Shown: positions 1-7,361 of the stretch, in pieces
How positions within the stretch are numbered: the first letter of the stretch is position 1
Layout of the letters: each line of letters begins with the position of its first letter
Assembly: GCA_024644015.1 (NCBI GenBank)
Contig: JAHELV010000025.1
Location: 1-51,644 of the forward strand
Source of the DNA: Nitriliruptorales bacterium
GTDB lineage: Bacteria > Actinomycetota > Nitriliruptoria > Euzebyales > JAHELV01
Direction: 5' to 3'
Length of the DNA stretch: 51,644 bases
Notes under the pieces: model-generated
Told to the model about the DNA's origin: nothing
Seen by the model: the letters and a program-made list of their open reading frames with translations, nothing else
The model's database searches: none
Position numbers and translations under genes: made by a program

Positions 1-1359
1 GTTCGCGGTGTCGTCGGCGCTGTTGGTGATGGTGTTGTTGAGGATGGTGTTGTTGTTGCCACTGTTGATGTTGATGCCGTCCTGGCCGGCCTGGTCGATG
101 ACATTGTTCGCCAGGAGATTGTTGTTCGACGGCTTGTTGGGCTGATCGGCCGACGACGACCCCTTCGTGATCTGGATGCCGTGGCCACCGACGTTCATGA
201 TGTCGCAGCCGGTGATCTCGTTGTCGTTGGAGGCGAGCAACTCGATCCCGTCACTGGGTACGCCAGAGACTTCGCAGTCGCGGACCGTGTTGCCATCGGC
301 CGTCGCGCCGTTCGCGTTCTTGCCGTCGAAGACGATGCCCTTGCCGCGGGCTCCCGTGACGCGCACGTTGTCGACTGTGATGCCGTTGCCGTTGTCGAAG
401 TCCAGCGCATCGCTGGTCGACCGCAGCGGACCGCCCGCGTCGACGGTCATGTCCCTGATCACCATGTTGTTGCTACTCGTGAAGTCGAACGGCTCGGTGT
501 CGGTTGTGGCGCTCGAATTGTTGCGCAGCACCGTCGCCCCGGAACCCGCACCGATGAAGTTGACCCCGTCGACGAAGTAGAACTCGAAGTGGTCGCTGCC
601 CAGGTCGAAGTCCCCGGCGGTGAACACGACGTCGCCACCACCGGTCTGGTTCAGGTCATTGACGGCCGCTTCGACCACGGTCTTCAGCGAGCCCGTGTAC
701 ACGGTGCCGGTGACCGGCGACGCCGCTTCGAACGTCGTCGCGTCGATGCGGGTGACGTCGTATTGCGTCGGCGGAGGTGGGGGCGGCGCCAGAAGTTCCG
801 GCGGGTTGGAGCCCTCACGGCTGCTGATGCGCGTCGCGGTGTTGTCCGCGGTCGTCAGCGCCAGGCTGACGAGGCCATCACCACTGATCGCTGAGGACAC
901 GTCCACCAACTGCCAGTTCCCGCCGTCAACGGGTTGCGTCGACGCGACCAAGGCGCCCAGTGGCGGCCGGTTGTTGTAGTTGATGGTGTTCTCGTCCCAC
1001 GTGGTGTCCGCGACCGACCACACGTCGATGCCGAAGTCATTGCTGGTTTCGACGAAGATGCGCAACGCCGCCGCCGGCGGCGATCCCGCACCCGAGACGT
1101 CGAACTTGAGGTACGCGATCCGCGTCGGGCTGTCGTCGACTCGCACCGTGGTTCTGCTGCCGTAGTTCCTCGTCGGACTCGACGACTGAACGTAGCTGTC
1201 GGCCACCGGGGTGAAGGTGGCGGCCGACGCCGGGGTCGCTGGAAGAACCGCGATCAGCAGCAGCACGGCGAGCAGCGCGCCCGGCAGAGGCATCCGCCGG
1301 CCCCGATGGCCGGGTGCCGTCCTGAAAACACGGTGCAAGGTCACAGACAGAGGCCACAT
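1..1359 (-). CDS. Secreted DNRLRE-domain plus right-handed beta-helix protein (C terminus off the left edge)
   Basis: The frame is open from 1359 to the window edge, so 453 residues are visible and the C terminus is missing. A Sec signal peptide (MPLPGALLAVLLLIAVLPA, cleavage after PASA) is followed by a DNRLRE/CBM96-like module at about residues 47-195. Its hallmarks are ADSYV near the start, AYLKFDV, and a TTWDENTINYNNRP motif. A proline run (APPPPPPT) leads into right-handed beta-helix repeats rich in N-x-I/V-x-x-N steps, such as GNNNTILNNTITNS. DNRLRE modules are known in secreted polysaccharide-binding proteins, and the beta-helix fold is common in polysaccharide lyases, hydrolases and epimerases. 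I infer a secreted protein acting on or binding a glycan, but see no catalytic residues. The start at 1359 has only a weak Shine-Dalgarno. An ATG at 1293, just before the hydrophobic core, is an alternative. Confidence 0.82.
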   Translation of the reverse strand, partial: MWPLSVTLHRVFRTAPGHRGRRMPLPGALLAVLLLIAVLPATPASAATFTPVADSYVQSSSPTRNYGSRTTVRVDDSPTRIAYLKFDVSGAGSPPAAALRIFVETSNDFGIDVWSVADTTWDENTINYNNRPPLGALVASTQPVDGGNWQLVDVSSAISGDGLVSLALTTADNTATRISSREGSNPPELLAPPPPPPTQYDVTRIDATTFEAASPVTGTVYTGSLKTVVEAAVNDLNQTGGGDVVFTAGDFDLGSDHFEFYFVDGVNFIGAGSGATVLRNNSSATTDTEPFDFTSSNNMVIRDMTVDAGGPLRSTSDALDFDNGNGITVDNVRVTGARGKGIVFDGKNANGATADGNTVRDCEVSGVPSDGIELLASNDNEITGCDIMNVGGHGIQITKGSSSADQPNKPSNNNLLANNVIDQAGQDGININSGNNNTILNNTITNSADDTAN

Positions 1360-1402
1360 GAGTTCATCCCAACTGTAAGCGTGCGCCACGCCCAGCGGTC
1401 TC

Positions 1403-1420
1403 GGAGGCCCCGCAGCCTCC
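1403..1420 (-). terminator. Small hairpin downstream of the lipoprotein gene
   Basis: The arms GGAGGC and GCCTCC are separated by six bases. The hairpin lies about 110 bp past the lipoprotein stop and 45 bp before the beta-helix start, so it could end the upstream operon. There is no T tract, so a factor-independent role is uncertain. The rest of the 169-bp spacer shows nothing recognisable. Confidence 0.25.
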
Positions 1421-1528
1421 ACACAATGTCAGGTTCCCGCCACGACAGTGTCCCAGGCAACCTACCCGATGAGCGCCCAATCAACAAACTGCGTTTCGGC
1501 TGCGTCACCACCGACCGGGGTTCGTCGG

Positions 1529-2020
1529 TCATCTCAGCCCGTCGACCACGCGGTCGAACTGCTTCGCCGTCAGGTTCCACGCCACCAGGGCGTGGGCGTC
1601 GCACGGCGGTTCGTCGGGTTCACGCCAGATCGCAGCCCGTGTGTCATCCGGTCGAACGAACGTTCCTGCGAGCATGTCGGCATCGACGCCGCGCACGGCC
1701 GCCTCGCCGACCTTCTGCAAATCGTCGTACGCTTCGAGCACGTCGTCGAGGTAGCCGCCCGAGACGAGCATGAAGCCCCGCTCGTCGGTGCCGAACGTGC
1801 TCTCGACTCCGTACGTCGACTCCGACAGCGGCACCAGCTCGCGGTCAGCCAACTCCAGCGTCGGCCGCGTGTGTGTGGTTTCTGGCTCCGGGCAGGTCAC
1901 CCTGGCCGCCTGCGTTGGCGTGACGTCCGTCGTGCTCGTCGTGTCCGCCGATTGCGTTGGCTGCGAGCATGCGGCGAGCGTGAACACCGACAGCGCAACC
2001 GACAGTGCCCGCCAGCTCAT
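1529..2020 (-). CDS. Small secreted lipoprotein of unknown function
   Basis: This 163-residue protein begins with a lipoprotein signal peptide. The lipobox is LAAC, with the predicted lipidated cysteine at about residue 18, followed by a Ser/Thr/Asp-rich linker. The remainder has no family I recognise. It is mildly acidic and contains a second Cys pair (one in VTCPEP, one in EPPCDAH) that could form a disulfide outside the cell. Its ATG overlaps the stop codon of the GH99-like gene by 4 bp (ATGA), so it is the last cistron of the overlapping operon and is probably translationally coupled. The context suggests an outer-face partner of the glycan enzymes encoded upstream. That role is inference only. 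Confidence 0.8.
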   Translation of the reverse strand: MSWRALSVALSVFTLAACSQPTQSADTTSTTDVTPTQAARVTCPEPETTHTRPTLELADRELVPLSESTYGVESTFGTDERGFMLVSGGYLDDVLEAYDDLQKVGEAAVRGVDADMLAGTFVRPDDTRAAIWREPDEPPCDAHALVAWNLTAKQFDRVVDGLR

Positions 2021-3132
2021 GTCTGCGGTACCCGCGACGAGCGGTTGCGGCGCGCGACGACGATCAGGCTGACCACGAGCAGCACCGCCATCAGGCCCAG
2101 CGCGGTGAGCTGCGCCAACCCCTGCACCGGTGCGGTGCCCGGTGCGCTCGAGTCCATGTTCGCCGCCTCGAGCGCGGGGGGCAGCGGCGATTGCGTCAGC
2201 CCGGCGACGATCCGCAGATATTCGTTGCCGTGTGCTCTGGAGGGCTCGATGTGGGTGTTCTCGCTGAACTCGTTCCAGCTGATGACGCCCAACGCCGACG
2301 GCGACGAGGCCATCGCGCCCTCCCAGGTCTCGCGCAGGACCGCACCGTCGGCTCGATCGACGAACGCCGTACCACCCAACAGACGCGCGTCATAGCCCGG
2401 CGACACAGGCGCGATCCACAGGTCCCCCCGCGCATGCACCGCGCGACCCATCGCGATCAACTTCTCCGGGTACGCCGGGTGGCGCATCGGATTGACCGAC
2501 GACCAGTAGTACAACTCGCCATCGACGTGCTGCGCGACCCGCTCGTAGCCGTCGACGGACTTCTCGGTGGCCAGGAACAACAGCCGATCCCGGCGTGGTC
2601 CGGAGACCGCGCGCAGGTCAGCCGTCGAGTACTGCTCGGTACCGGTCCACACGATCACCGGTGCGCCGAACAGATCGAAGGCGCGGCTGTCGCCGAACTG
2701 CGCGACGAACATGTCGAGATCGTCGCCGATCCTCGCCACGGGCAGCGGATCACGGTTGAAGTCCAGGGCCTGGTAGGTGATCGCCAGCTTGAAGTCAAGC
2801 TCTTCGGCGAGGGCGACGAGCGTCGCCAGACGCGCGTTCAGTTGCTCGGTGCTCTTCCAGCTGACGATGAAGCCGTCGATGCCGGCGCTCTTGGCCATCA
2901 TGATGTGTTCACGCGCGACGCTCTCGAGGTCGCTGGTGTAGCGCCCGATGGCCGGGTAGTCCGACTTGGCGCGGTTCCACGACGATGCCTGGTACCAGAT
3001 GTAGTAGTGCGCGAGCACAGGCGGATCCGTCGGATCGGGCAGCCTCTTCGGGCCCGCGCCGATCGACAGGAGCGCAGCAGCGATCAGGGTGGCGGTGAGC
3101 GCCCGCCGCGATCGCGCAGCAGCGTGTCTCAT
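2017..3132 (-). CDS. Exported, membrane-anchored GH99/GH71-like glycoside hydrolase domain protein
   Basis: The protein has 371 residues. An N-terminal export signal (basic start RSRRALTATLIAAALLS) is followed by a TIM-barrel-type domain with features of the GH99-like family. These are the HYYIWYQ motif after the signal, a GIDGFIVSWKS strand, and near the C terminus the signature ISWNEFSENTHIEPS. Members of these families act as endo-alpha-mannosidases/mannanases or alpha-1,3-glucanases. The acidic WNEFSE motif is compatible with catalysis, but substrate cannot be deduced. A C-terminal membrane segment (LTALGLMAVLLVVSLIVV) followed by arginines would anchor it with the domain outside. The start at 3132 is chosen because it overlaps the previous stop by 4 bp. 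A much longer open frame upstream merely shadows the neighbouring gene. Confidence 0.85.
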   Translation of the reverse strand: MRHAAARSRRALTATLIAAALLSIGAGPKRLPDPTDPPVLAHYYIWYQASSWNRAKSDYPAIGRYTSDLESVAREHIMMAKSAGIDGFIVSWKSTEQLNARLATLVALAEELDFKLAITYQALDFNRDPLPVARIGDDLDMFVAQFGDSRAFDLFGAPVIVWTGTEQYSTADLRAVSGPRRDRLLFLATEKSVDGYERVAQHVDGELYYWSSVNPMRHPAYPEKLIAMGRAVHARGDLWIAPVSPGYDARLLGGTAFVDRADGAVLRETWEGAMASSPSALGVISWNEFSENTHIEPSRAHGNEYLRIVAGLTQSPLPPALEAANMDSSAPGTAPVQGLAQLTALGLMAVLLVVSLIVVARRNRSSRVPQT

Positions 3133-4124
3133 CGTGCCACCTCCTCGTTGACGAGTTGCTGACCGGGTGCGGCGGCCGAGGCGGGCCGGGCACGCTGACG
3201 CCGCCGCAGGACCACCCCGATCAGCAGCAGCCCGACCGCGAACGCGGCCAGGGACGCGAAGAAGAGCCCGACGTCGAGCCAACTGTAGAACGCCAGATCC
3301 ATGTCCTGCCTGCGTGACACGGCAACCGGGCGCTCCAGCTCCAGGCCGGACCCCAGCACGGTCACGACGTAGTCCCCCCGCGGCAGGTTCTCCAACGTGA
3401 CCTTGCCTCCGCCGTCGATCGGAACCTCCTCGACCTCTCCGTTGGGGTGCTCGACCCGCAGGGCGTCTCCCCTCGGGACGCCGAAGAATGCGTCCTTCAC
3501 GGCGAAGGCCGCCGTGTAGAACAGCAACTCGATCGAGAAATGCTTGTCGTTTGCTGGGAAGAAGCGCTGCTGGGAGCGGTTGACGACGCTTGCACCCGCT
3601 ACCTTGGCGTCCTCGACTGTCCAGAGGATGTCCTTGACGGTGAGCTCCTGGAAGTTGCGGACGACGCGCTGAGACAGCAACCACTTCGCTTCCGTGGGTT
3701 CGACCTCGAAGCTGTCGCCCAGGCTGCTCTTCAGACGCACGCTGTCCACATCGGTGTTCGCGACGTCGCCGCCCTCGAGGTCGCGGAAGCCCAGGGTGAC
3801 GCGCCGCTCGGTGTTCCACGTCACGGTCACCTGACCGCCGACGACGTAGATCCGGCCAACCTCGGCGCGACGGCGCTTGCCGAGCTTCACGTCGGTGTCG
3901 AGCACCCGCAACCGGTCGGCGTCGATTCTGGGGTCGCTCGTGGTGATTCGGGCGCTGCCCTGCTCGTCGGTCGTGTAGACCACGCCGTCGTACTGCAACC
4001 GGACCCCCGACACCGGCGGAAGGGTCTCGACCACGTGGCCGTCCACCGCCGCCACGGCCGGCACAGCAGTGGTTGGCCACACCGTCAGCGCGGCCAGCAG
4101 CAACACCAGTACCCGGCGTTTCAT
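3129..4124 (-). CDS. Exported single-pass membrane protein, unknown function
   Basis: The product has 331 residues, with a Sec signal peptide (LVLLLAALTVWP, cleavage near AVA), an extracytoplasmic region of about 240 residues and a C-terminal membrane helix (LFFASLAAFAVGLLLIGVVL) followed by a basic tail. The exported part is beta-rich. A region near residues 215-265 (GEVEEVPIDGGGKVTLENLP, then GDYVVTVLG) resembles a carboxypeptidase-regulatory or prealbumin-like fold often found in surface proteins. I do not recognise a named family. It overlaps both neighbours by ATGA (4121-4124 and 3129-3132). The topology matches the phosphoesterase and GH99-like proteins around it: signal, ectodomain, C-terminal helix. 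The three may form one membrane-attached complex, which is inference. Confidence 0.82.
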   Translation of the reverse strand: MKRRVLVLLLAALTVWPTTAVPAVAAVDGHVVETLPPVSGVRLQYDGVVYTTDEQGSARITTSDPRIDADRLRVLDTDVKLGKRRRAEVGRIYVVGGQVTVTWNTERRVTLGFRDLEGGDVANTDVDSVRLKSSLGDSFEVEPTEAKWLLSQRVVRNFQELTVKDILWTVEDAKVAGASVVNRSQQRFFPANDKHFSIELLFYTAAFAVKDAFFGVPRGDALRVEHPNGEVEEVPIDGGGKVTLENLPRGDYVVTVLGSGLELERPVAVSRRQDMDLAFYSWLDVGLFFASLAAFAVGLLLIGVVLRRRQRARPASAAAPGQQLVNEEVAR

Positions 4125-5521
4125 CGCCGCCGCCCCCGTCTGCGGCGGACGCGGCCGGTGGTCGCCCTGGCGAAGCCGACGAGCACTGCCGCGAGCCCCA
4201 AGCTGCCGCCGTACAGGGCGTAGATCATCTCGCTGCGCGACGGTTCGATCACGGTCTCTTCGCGGTGTGCGGGAAGCATGACAGGCGCGCGTGGCCGCTG
4301 GTCGAAGTCGAACGCCGTCGTGATGTTGTTGGCTTCGGCGTCGCGTTTCGCGAGGGGCTCCAGCCCCCAGTTCTCTTCGATGAACTTCAGCATGGACGTG
4401 AAATCCAGTTGCGTGCTATCGACGTGGCCACGCCGCGCGTACGGACTCACCAGGAGAGCCGGCGCGCGGAAGCCGTAGCCGAAGCGGTCCACCTGCGGGG
4501 GCGCGACGTGGTCGTACCATCCACCCCAGTCGTCGTACGTCCACATTAACGCCGACGACTCCCAGTACTCACTGCGCATCAGGGCGGTCAGCAGGCTCCG
4601 CACGAAGGACTGGCCGGCCTGGATGCTGCCCGGTGGATGCTCACTCGCTCCCGACGGCACCATGTAGGAGACGGCGGGCAGGCTCCCGCTGATCAGGTCC
4701 TCGTAGAACTCCTCGAGCGGCACGATCCGCGAGTTGAGTTCCTCGTTGTCGAGGAAGCGGTTGTAGTTGAGGATCGGCGCCCACACGATCTGCGCGCCGC
4801 GATCACCGCGCCCCAGGTTGCGGAACGTGATGTTGGGATCGTAGTTCTCGATGTAGAACTTCCACGACACGTCCGCCTCGTGCAGCCGGTCGAAGATCGT
4901 CGGCACGTGGTCGAAACCCTCCGGCAGCAACGAGTCCGCCTTGGTGTTGCCTGGGTGGCCGGCCACCCAGTAGAAGTGGTTGCGCACGCTGCCGCCGTGC
5001 GCGGACGTGAAGAAGTTGTCGAACAGCACGAAGTTGTCGGCGAGGTTCCAGTAGTACGGCAGGTCCTCGTCGTCGTAGTAACCCACCGGCAGATCCCCGA
5101 CCGCCGGTGTGTCGTCGAACACCTTCAGAAACCCGTCCATCGCGCCGTCGTTGAACTGCCGCTGGAACACCTCGTCGTTGTGGCCGAGGTCGAGTACGGC
5201 CTTCCCACCGATCTTGAAGGGCTCGGCACAGCCCGCCGCCGGATCCTTCGGATCCCGAGGCACACAGGCGTCCTCCGGGAACCCGTCCGCGCCGGGATAG
5301 GTCCCGAAGTAGTTGTCGAACGTGTGGTTCTCCTGCATCAGCGAGATGAAGTGCTTCACCGGCGTCGTGGTGTCACCGTCCCGCTCTCCCGGTTCGTTGC
5401 CCACACGTGCCTCGTCGGACGCCGTCGGTTCCGTGGTCGCCTCGGCGGCCGCCGCAGGTGTCCACACCGCGGTGACGGCGAGGAGGACGGCCGCGAACAG
5501 CAGCGACCGGTGACGCGTCAT
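4121..5521 (-). CDS. Exported membrane-anchored phosphoesterase (phospholipase C / acid phosphatase AcpA superfamily)
   Basis: The protein has 466 residues. After a Sec signal peptide (LLFAAVLLAVTAVWTPAAAA), the sequence carries the hallmarks of the phosphoesterase family that includes bacterial PLC and AcpA. These are QENHTFDNYFGTYPG at about residues 64-78, the FFTSAHGGSVRNH segment, SEHPPGSIQAGQSFV, YDDWGGWYDHVAPP, and VSPYARRGHVDSTQLDFTSM. The acidic and histidine residues in these blocks form the metal/phospho-intermediate site in the family. A C-terminal helix (IYALYGGSLGLAAVLVGFA) and an Arg-rich tail anchor it. The likely reaction is hydrolysis of a phosphodiester or phosphomonoester outside the membrane. 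The substrate is unknown, but in this operon a polyprenyl-phosphate or phosphoglycan is plausible. It overlaps GT39 (5518-5521) and the next gene by ATGA. Confidence 0.9.
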   Translation of the reverse strand: MTRHRSLLFAAVLLAVTAVWTPAAAAEATTEPTASDEARVGNEPGERDGDTTTPVKHFISLMQENHTFDNYFGTYPGADGFPEDACVPRDPKDPAAGCAEPFKIGGKAVLDLGHNDEVFQRQFNDGAMDGFLKVFDDTPAVGDLPVGYYDDEDLPYYWNLADNFVLFDNFFTSAHGGSVRNHFYWVAGHPGNTKADSLLPEGFDHVPTIFDRLHEADVSWKFYIENYDPNITFRNLGRGDRGAQIVWAPILNYNRFLDNEELNSRIVPLEEFYEDLISGSLPAVSYMVPSGASEHPPGSIQAGQSFVRSLLTALMRSEYWESSALMWTYDDWGGWYDHVAPPQVDRFGYGFRAPALLVSPYARRGHVDSTQLDFTSMLKFIEENWGLEPLAKRDAEANNITTAFDFDQRPRAPVMLPAHREETVIEPSRSEMIYALYGGSLGLAAVLVGFARATTGRVRRRRGRRR

Positions 5522-7242
5522 GAGCGCACCTCGTAGATGACGATCACCGGCTGCTTCCGCGGGCCGTCCGGACCGTTGGTCGTCACCGACTGGGTGTGCA
5601 CGGGGCGGCCGTTGAAGCGCTCGGCGTACTGCAGGAGCCGCTGGGAGAAGAAGGGGCTGCGGCCGGCGGAGAAGGCGTCCCAGACGATGTACTGCAGATC
5701 GTTGTTGCGCAGCCGCAGATCAGGGTTGTGGATCGGCTCGTACACCGGGTTGCGGTGCAGCGGGTTCGGGCTGACCGACAGCCCGTAGACCTTGCGGTGC
5801 CCGTAGAACTGAATGATGTTGGCCATCGACGGGCCGAGCGCGAGCATCTCCGCTCCCTCGGGGACGTTCTCCGCAACCCAGTGCCCTGCCTCTCTGCCTC
5901 CGGGGACACCGCCGGAACCGGCGAGGAACGTGGCGCCAGCGGAGGCCGGCTGGATCCGGATCCAACTCGGAATCAGCACGCTGACCGCGACAACCGCGAC
6001 GGCGACGATCCGCACGATGCCAACTGGGATACGCCGGCCGACCGTGGCCGGGCGCACCTTGACCACGGTCGACTGCGGCGAATAGCCGTTCGTCTGGCTG
6101 CGGTCATGCTGGCCGTGGTCCGCCGAGGACGCCGCACCGCGGCGCAACGCGTTCGGCCGCAGCCGCGACACGAGCGGCTCGAGGCGCGCCCACAAGGGCT
6201 GCAGACGCTGCCACAGCGGCCGCAGTCCGATGGCGAGCGGCCGCTGTGGCAGCGTCGCGAGTGTGCGTCCCGCGAGCACGGCGATCGGCGGGCCGGCGTA
6301 GAGCAGGTACTGGAACCCCTTGGTGGGCCACAGCTGGAAGAACATCGCCGGGACGACGATCCATGACAGCAGCAGGAGCTCCCGCCACGATCGCTGCGTC
6401 CGCAGTCGCCACAGGCCGTAGGCTGCCGCCGCGAGCACCAGCAGGCCGATCGCGGTCGGGACGACGGCGGGATAGAACAGCCACGTGTGGTTGGCGCGGC
6501 GGAACAGCTGCCACGTCAGGAAGCTGTGTCCCGTCGACGAGCGCCCCGACATCGAGATGGTGATCGGGTAGATCACGATGATCGACACGAAGAACAAGCT
6601 CGAGATCACCAGGTCGCGTATCCGCACCCTGATGGTCGGGGTGATCGCGAAGTACGCGTACACGCCCCCGAGCAGGAGGATGCTCGGCTCCTTCGCGAGC
6701 ACCGTCAGCCCGAGCATCGCCCCCGCCGCGTACAGCCAGACGGGCCGTTGGCTCAGCGAGTACCGGACGAGCAGATACAGCGTCGTTGTCGCGAAGAACG
6801 TCATGGGACCGTCGAGCAGCACCTGCCGTGTCACAACCACGTGATACGGCATCACCGCGATGATCAGTGCGGCGATCAGTCCGGCATTTCGGCCGTACAG
6901 CCGCGCGCCGACCGCGCCGGTCATGGCTACCGTCGCGACACCGAACGCCGCGGACAGCAGCCGGCCGATCAGCGGGGAGACACCCCACTGATACGGAATC
7001 GACACAATTGACTGGAACAGCAGCGGGTGCGCTCGAAAGACCGGGAAGTATGGAAGGAACTCCCGGTTACCTGCGATCGAGGCGCCCTGGCCGGCGTAGA
7101 CCGCCTCGTCGCTGTTGAACCCGAGCGCGTCGAGGTTCCAGACCCGCAGCAGCACTGCGAGCACGGCGATGAGGACCAGCGCGCCGATCCACGCGAAGTC
7201 GCGGCGACCAGCGTCGAGGACGGACAAGCGCCCGCCACGCAT
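5518..7242 (-). CDS. GT39-family polytopic membrane glycosyltransferase (ArnT/PMT-like)
   Basis: The protein has 574 residues. A first helix (FAWIGALVLIAVLAVLLRVW) is followed by the loop motif LGFNSDEAVYAGQG, where the acidic D-E pair matches the catalytic position of GT-C enzymes that use polyprenyl-phosphate sugars. About ten further hydrophobic helices follow. A soluble insert near residues 375-425 (NALRRGAASSADHGQHDRSQ) precedes a last helix and an extracytoplasmic C-terminal domain. The family transfers a sugar from a lipid carrier to protein, lipid or glycan outside the membrane. The ATG at 7242 is preferred because GGGAG lies 9 bases upstream. It leaves 119 bp after the GtrA-fusion gene. 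The GT2 and GtrA genes just upstream would supply and flip the lipid-linked sugar donor. Confidence 0.88.
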   Translation of the reverse strand: MRGGRLSVLDAGRRDFAWIGALVLIAVLAVLLRVWNLDALGFNSDEAVYAGQGASIAGNREFLPYFPVFRAHPLLFQSIVSIPYQWGVSPLIGRLLSAAFGVATVAMTGAVGARLYGRNAGLIAALIIAVMPYHVVVTRQVLLDGPMTFFATTTLYLLVRYSLSQRPVWLYAAGAMLGLTVLAKEPSILLLGGVYAYFAITPTIRVRIRDLVISSLFFVSIIVIYPITISMSGRSSTGHSFLTWQLFRRANHTWLFYPAVVPTAIGLLVLAAAAYGLWRLRTQRSWRELLLLSWIVVPAMFFQLWPTKGFQYLLYAGPPIAVLAGRTLATLPQRPLAIGLRPLWQRLQPLWARLEPLVSRLRPNALRRGAASSADHGQHDRSQTNGYSPQSTVVKVRPATVGRRIPVGIVRIVAVAVVAVSVLIPSWIRIQPASAGATFLAGSGGVPGGREAGHWVAENVPEGAEMLALGPSMANIIQFYGHRKVYGLSVSPNPLHRNPVYEPIHNPDLRLRNNDLQYIVWDAFSAGRSPFFSQRLLQYAERFNGRPVHTQSVTTNGPDGPRKQPVIVIYEVRS

Positions 7243-7361
7243 GTGGACCAGCTCCCGATCGGATTGTGCTTCCGGGGCTGGACGCCGCAGCAGGTCCGCG
7301 ACCTTCGCCGAGTACGTCGGTGGTCGCGGACCATGGTGCGTGCGGTGATGGTGGAACTCGG

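Noticed and set aside
3133-4080. Upstream extension of the GH99-like protein
   Set aside because: It overlaps the 331-residue gene in another frame and precedes a clear signal peptide at 3132, where the ATGA overlap fixes the start.
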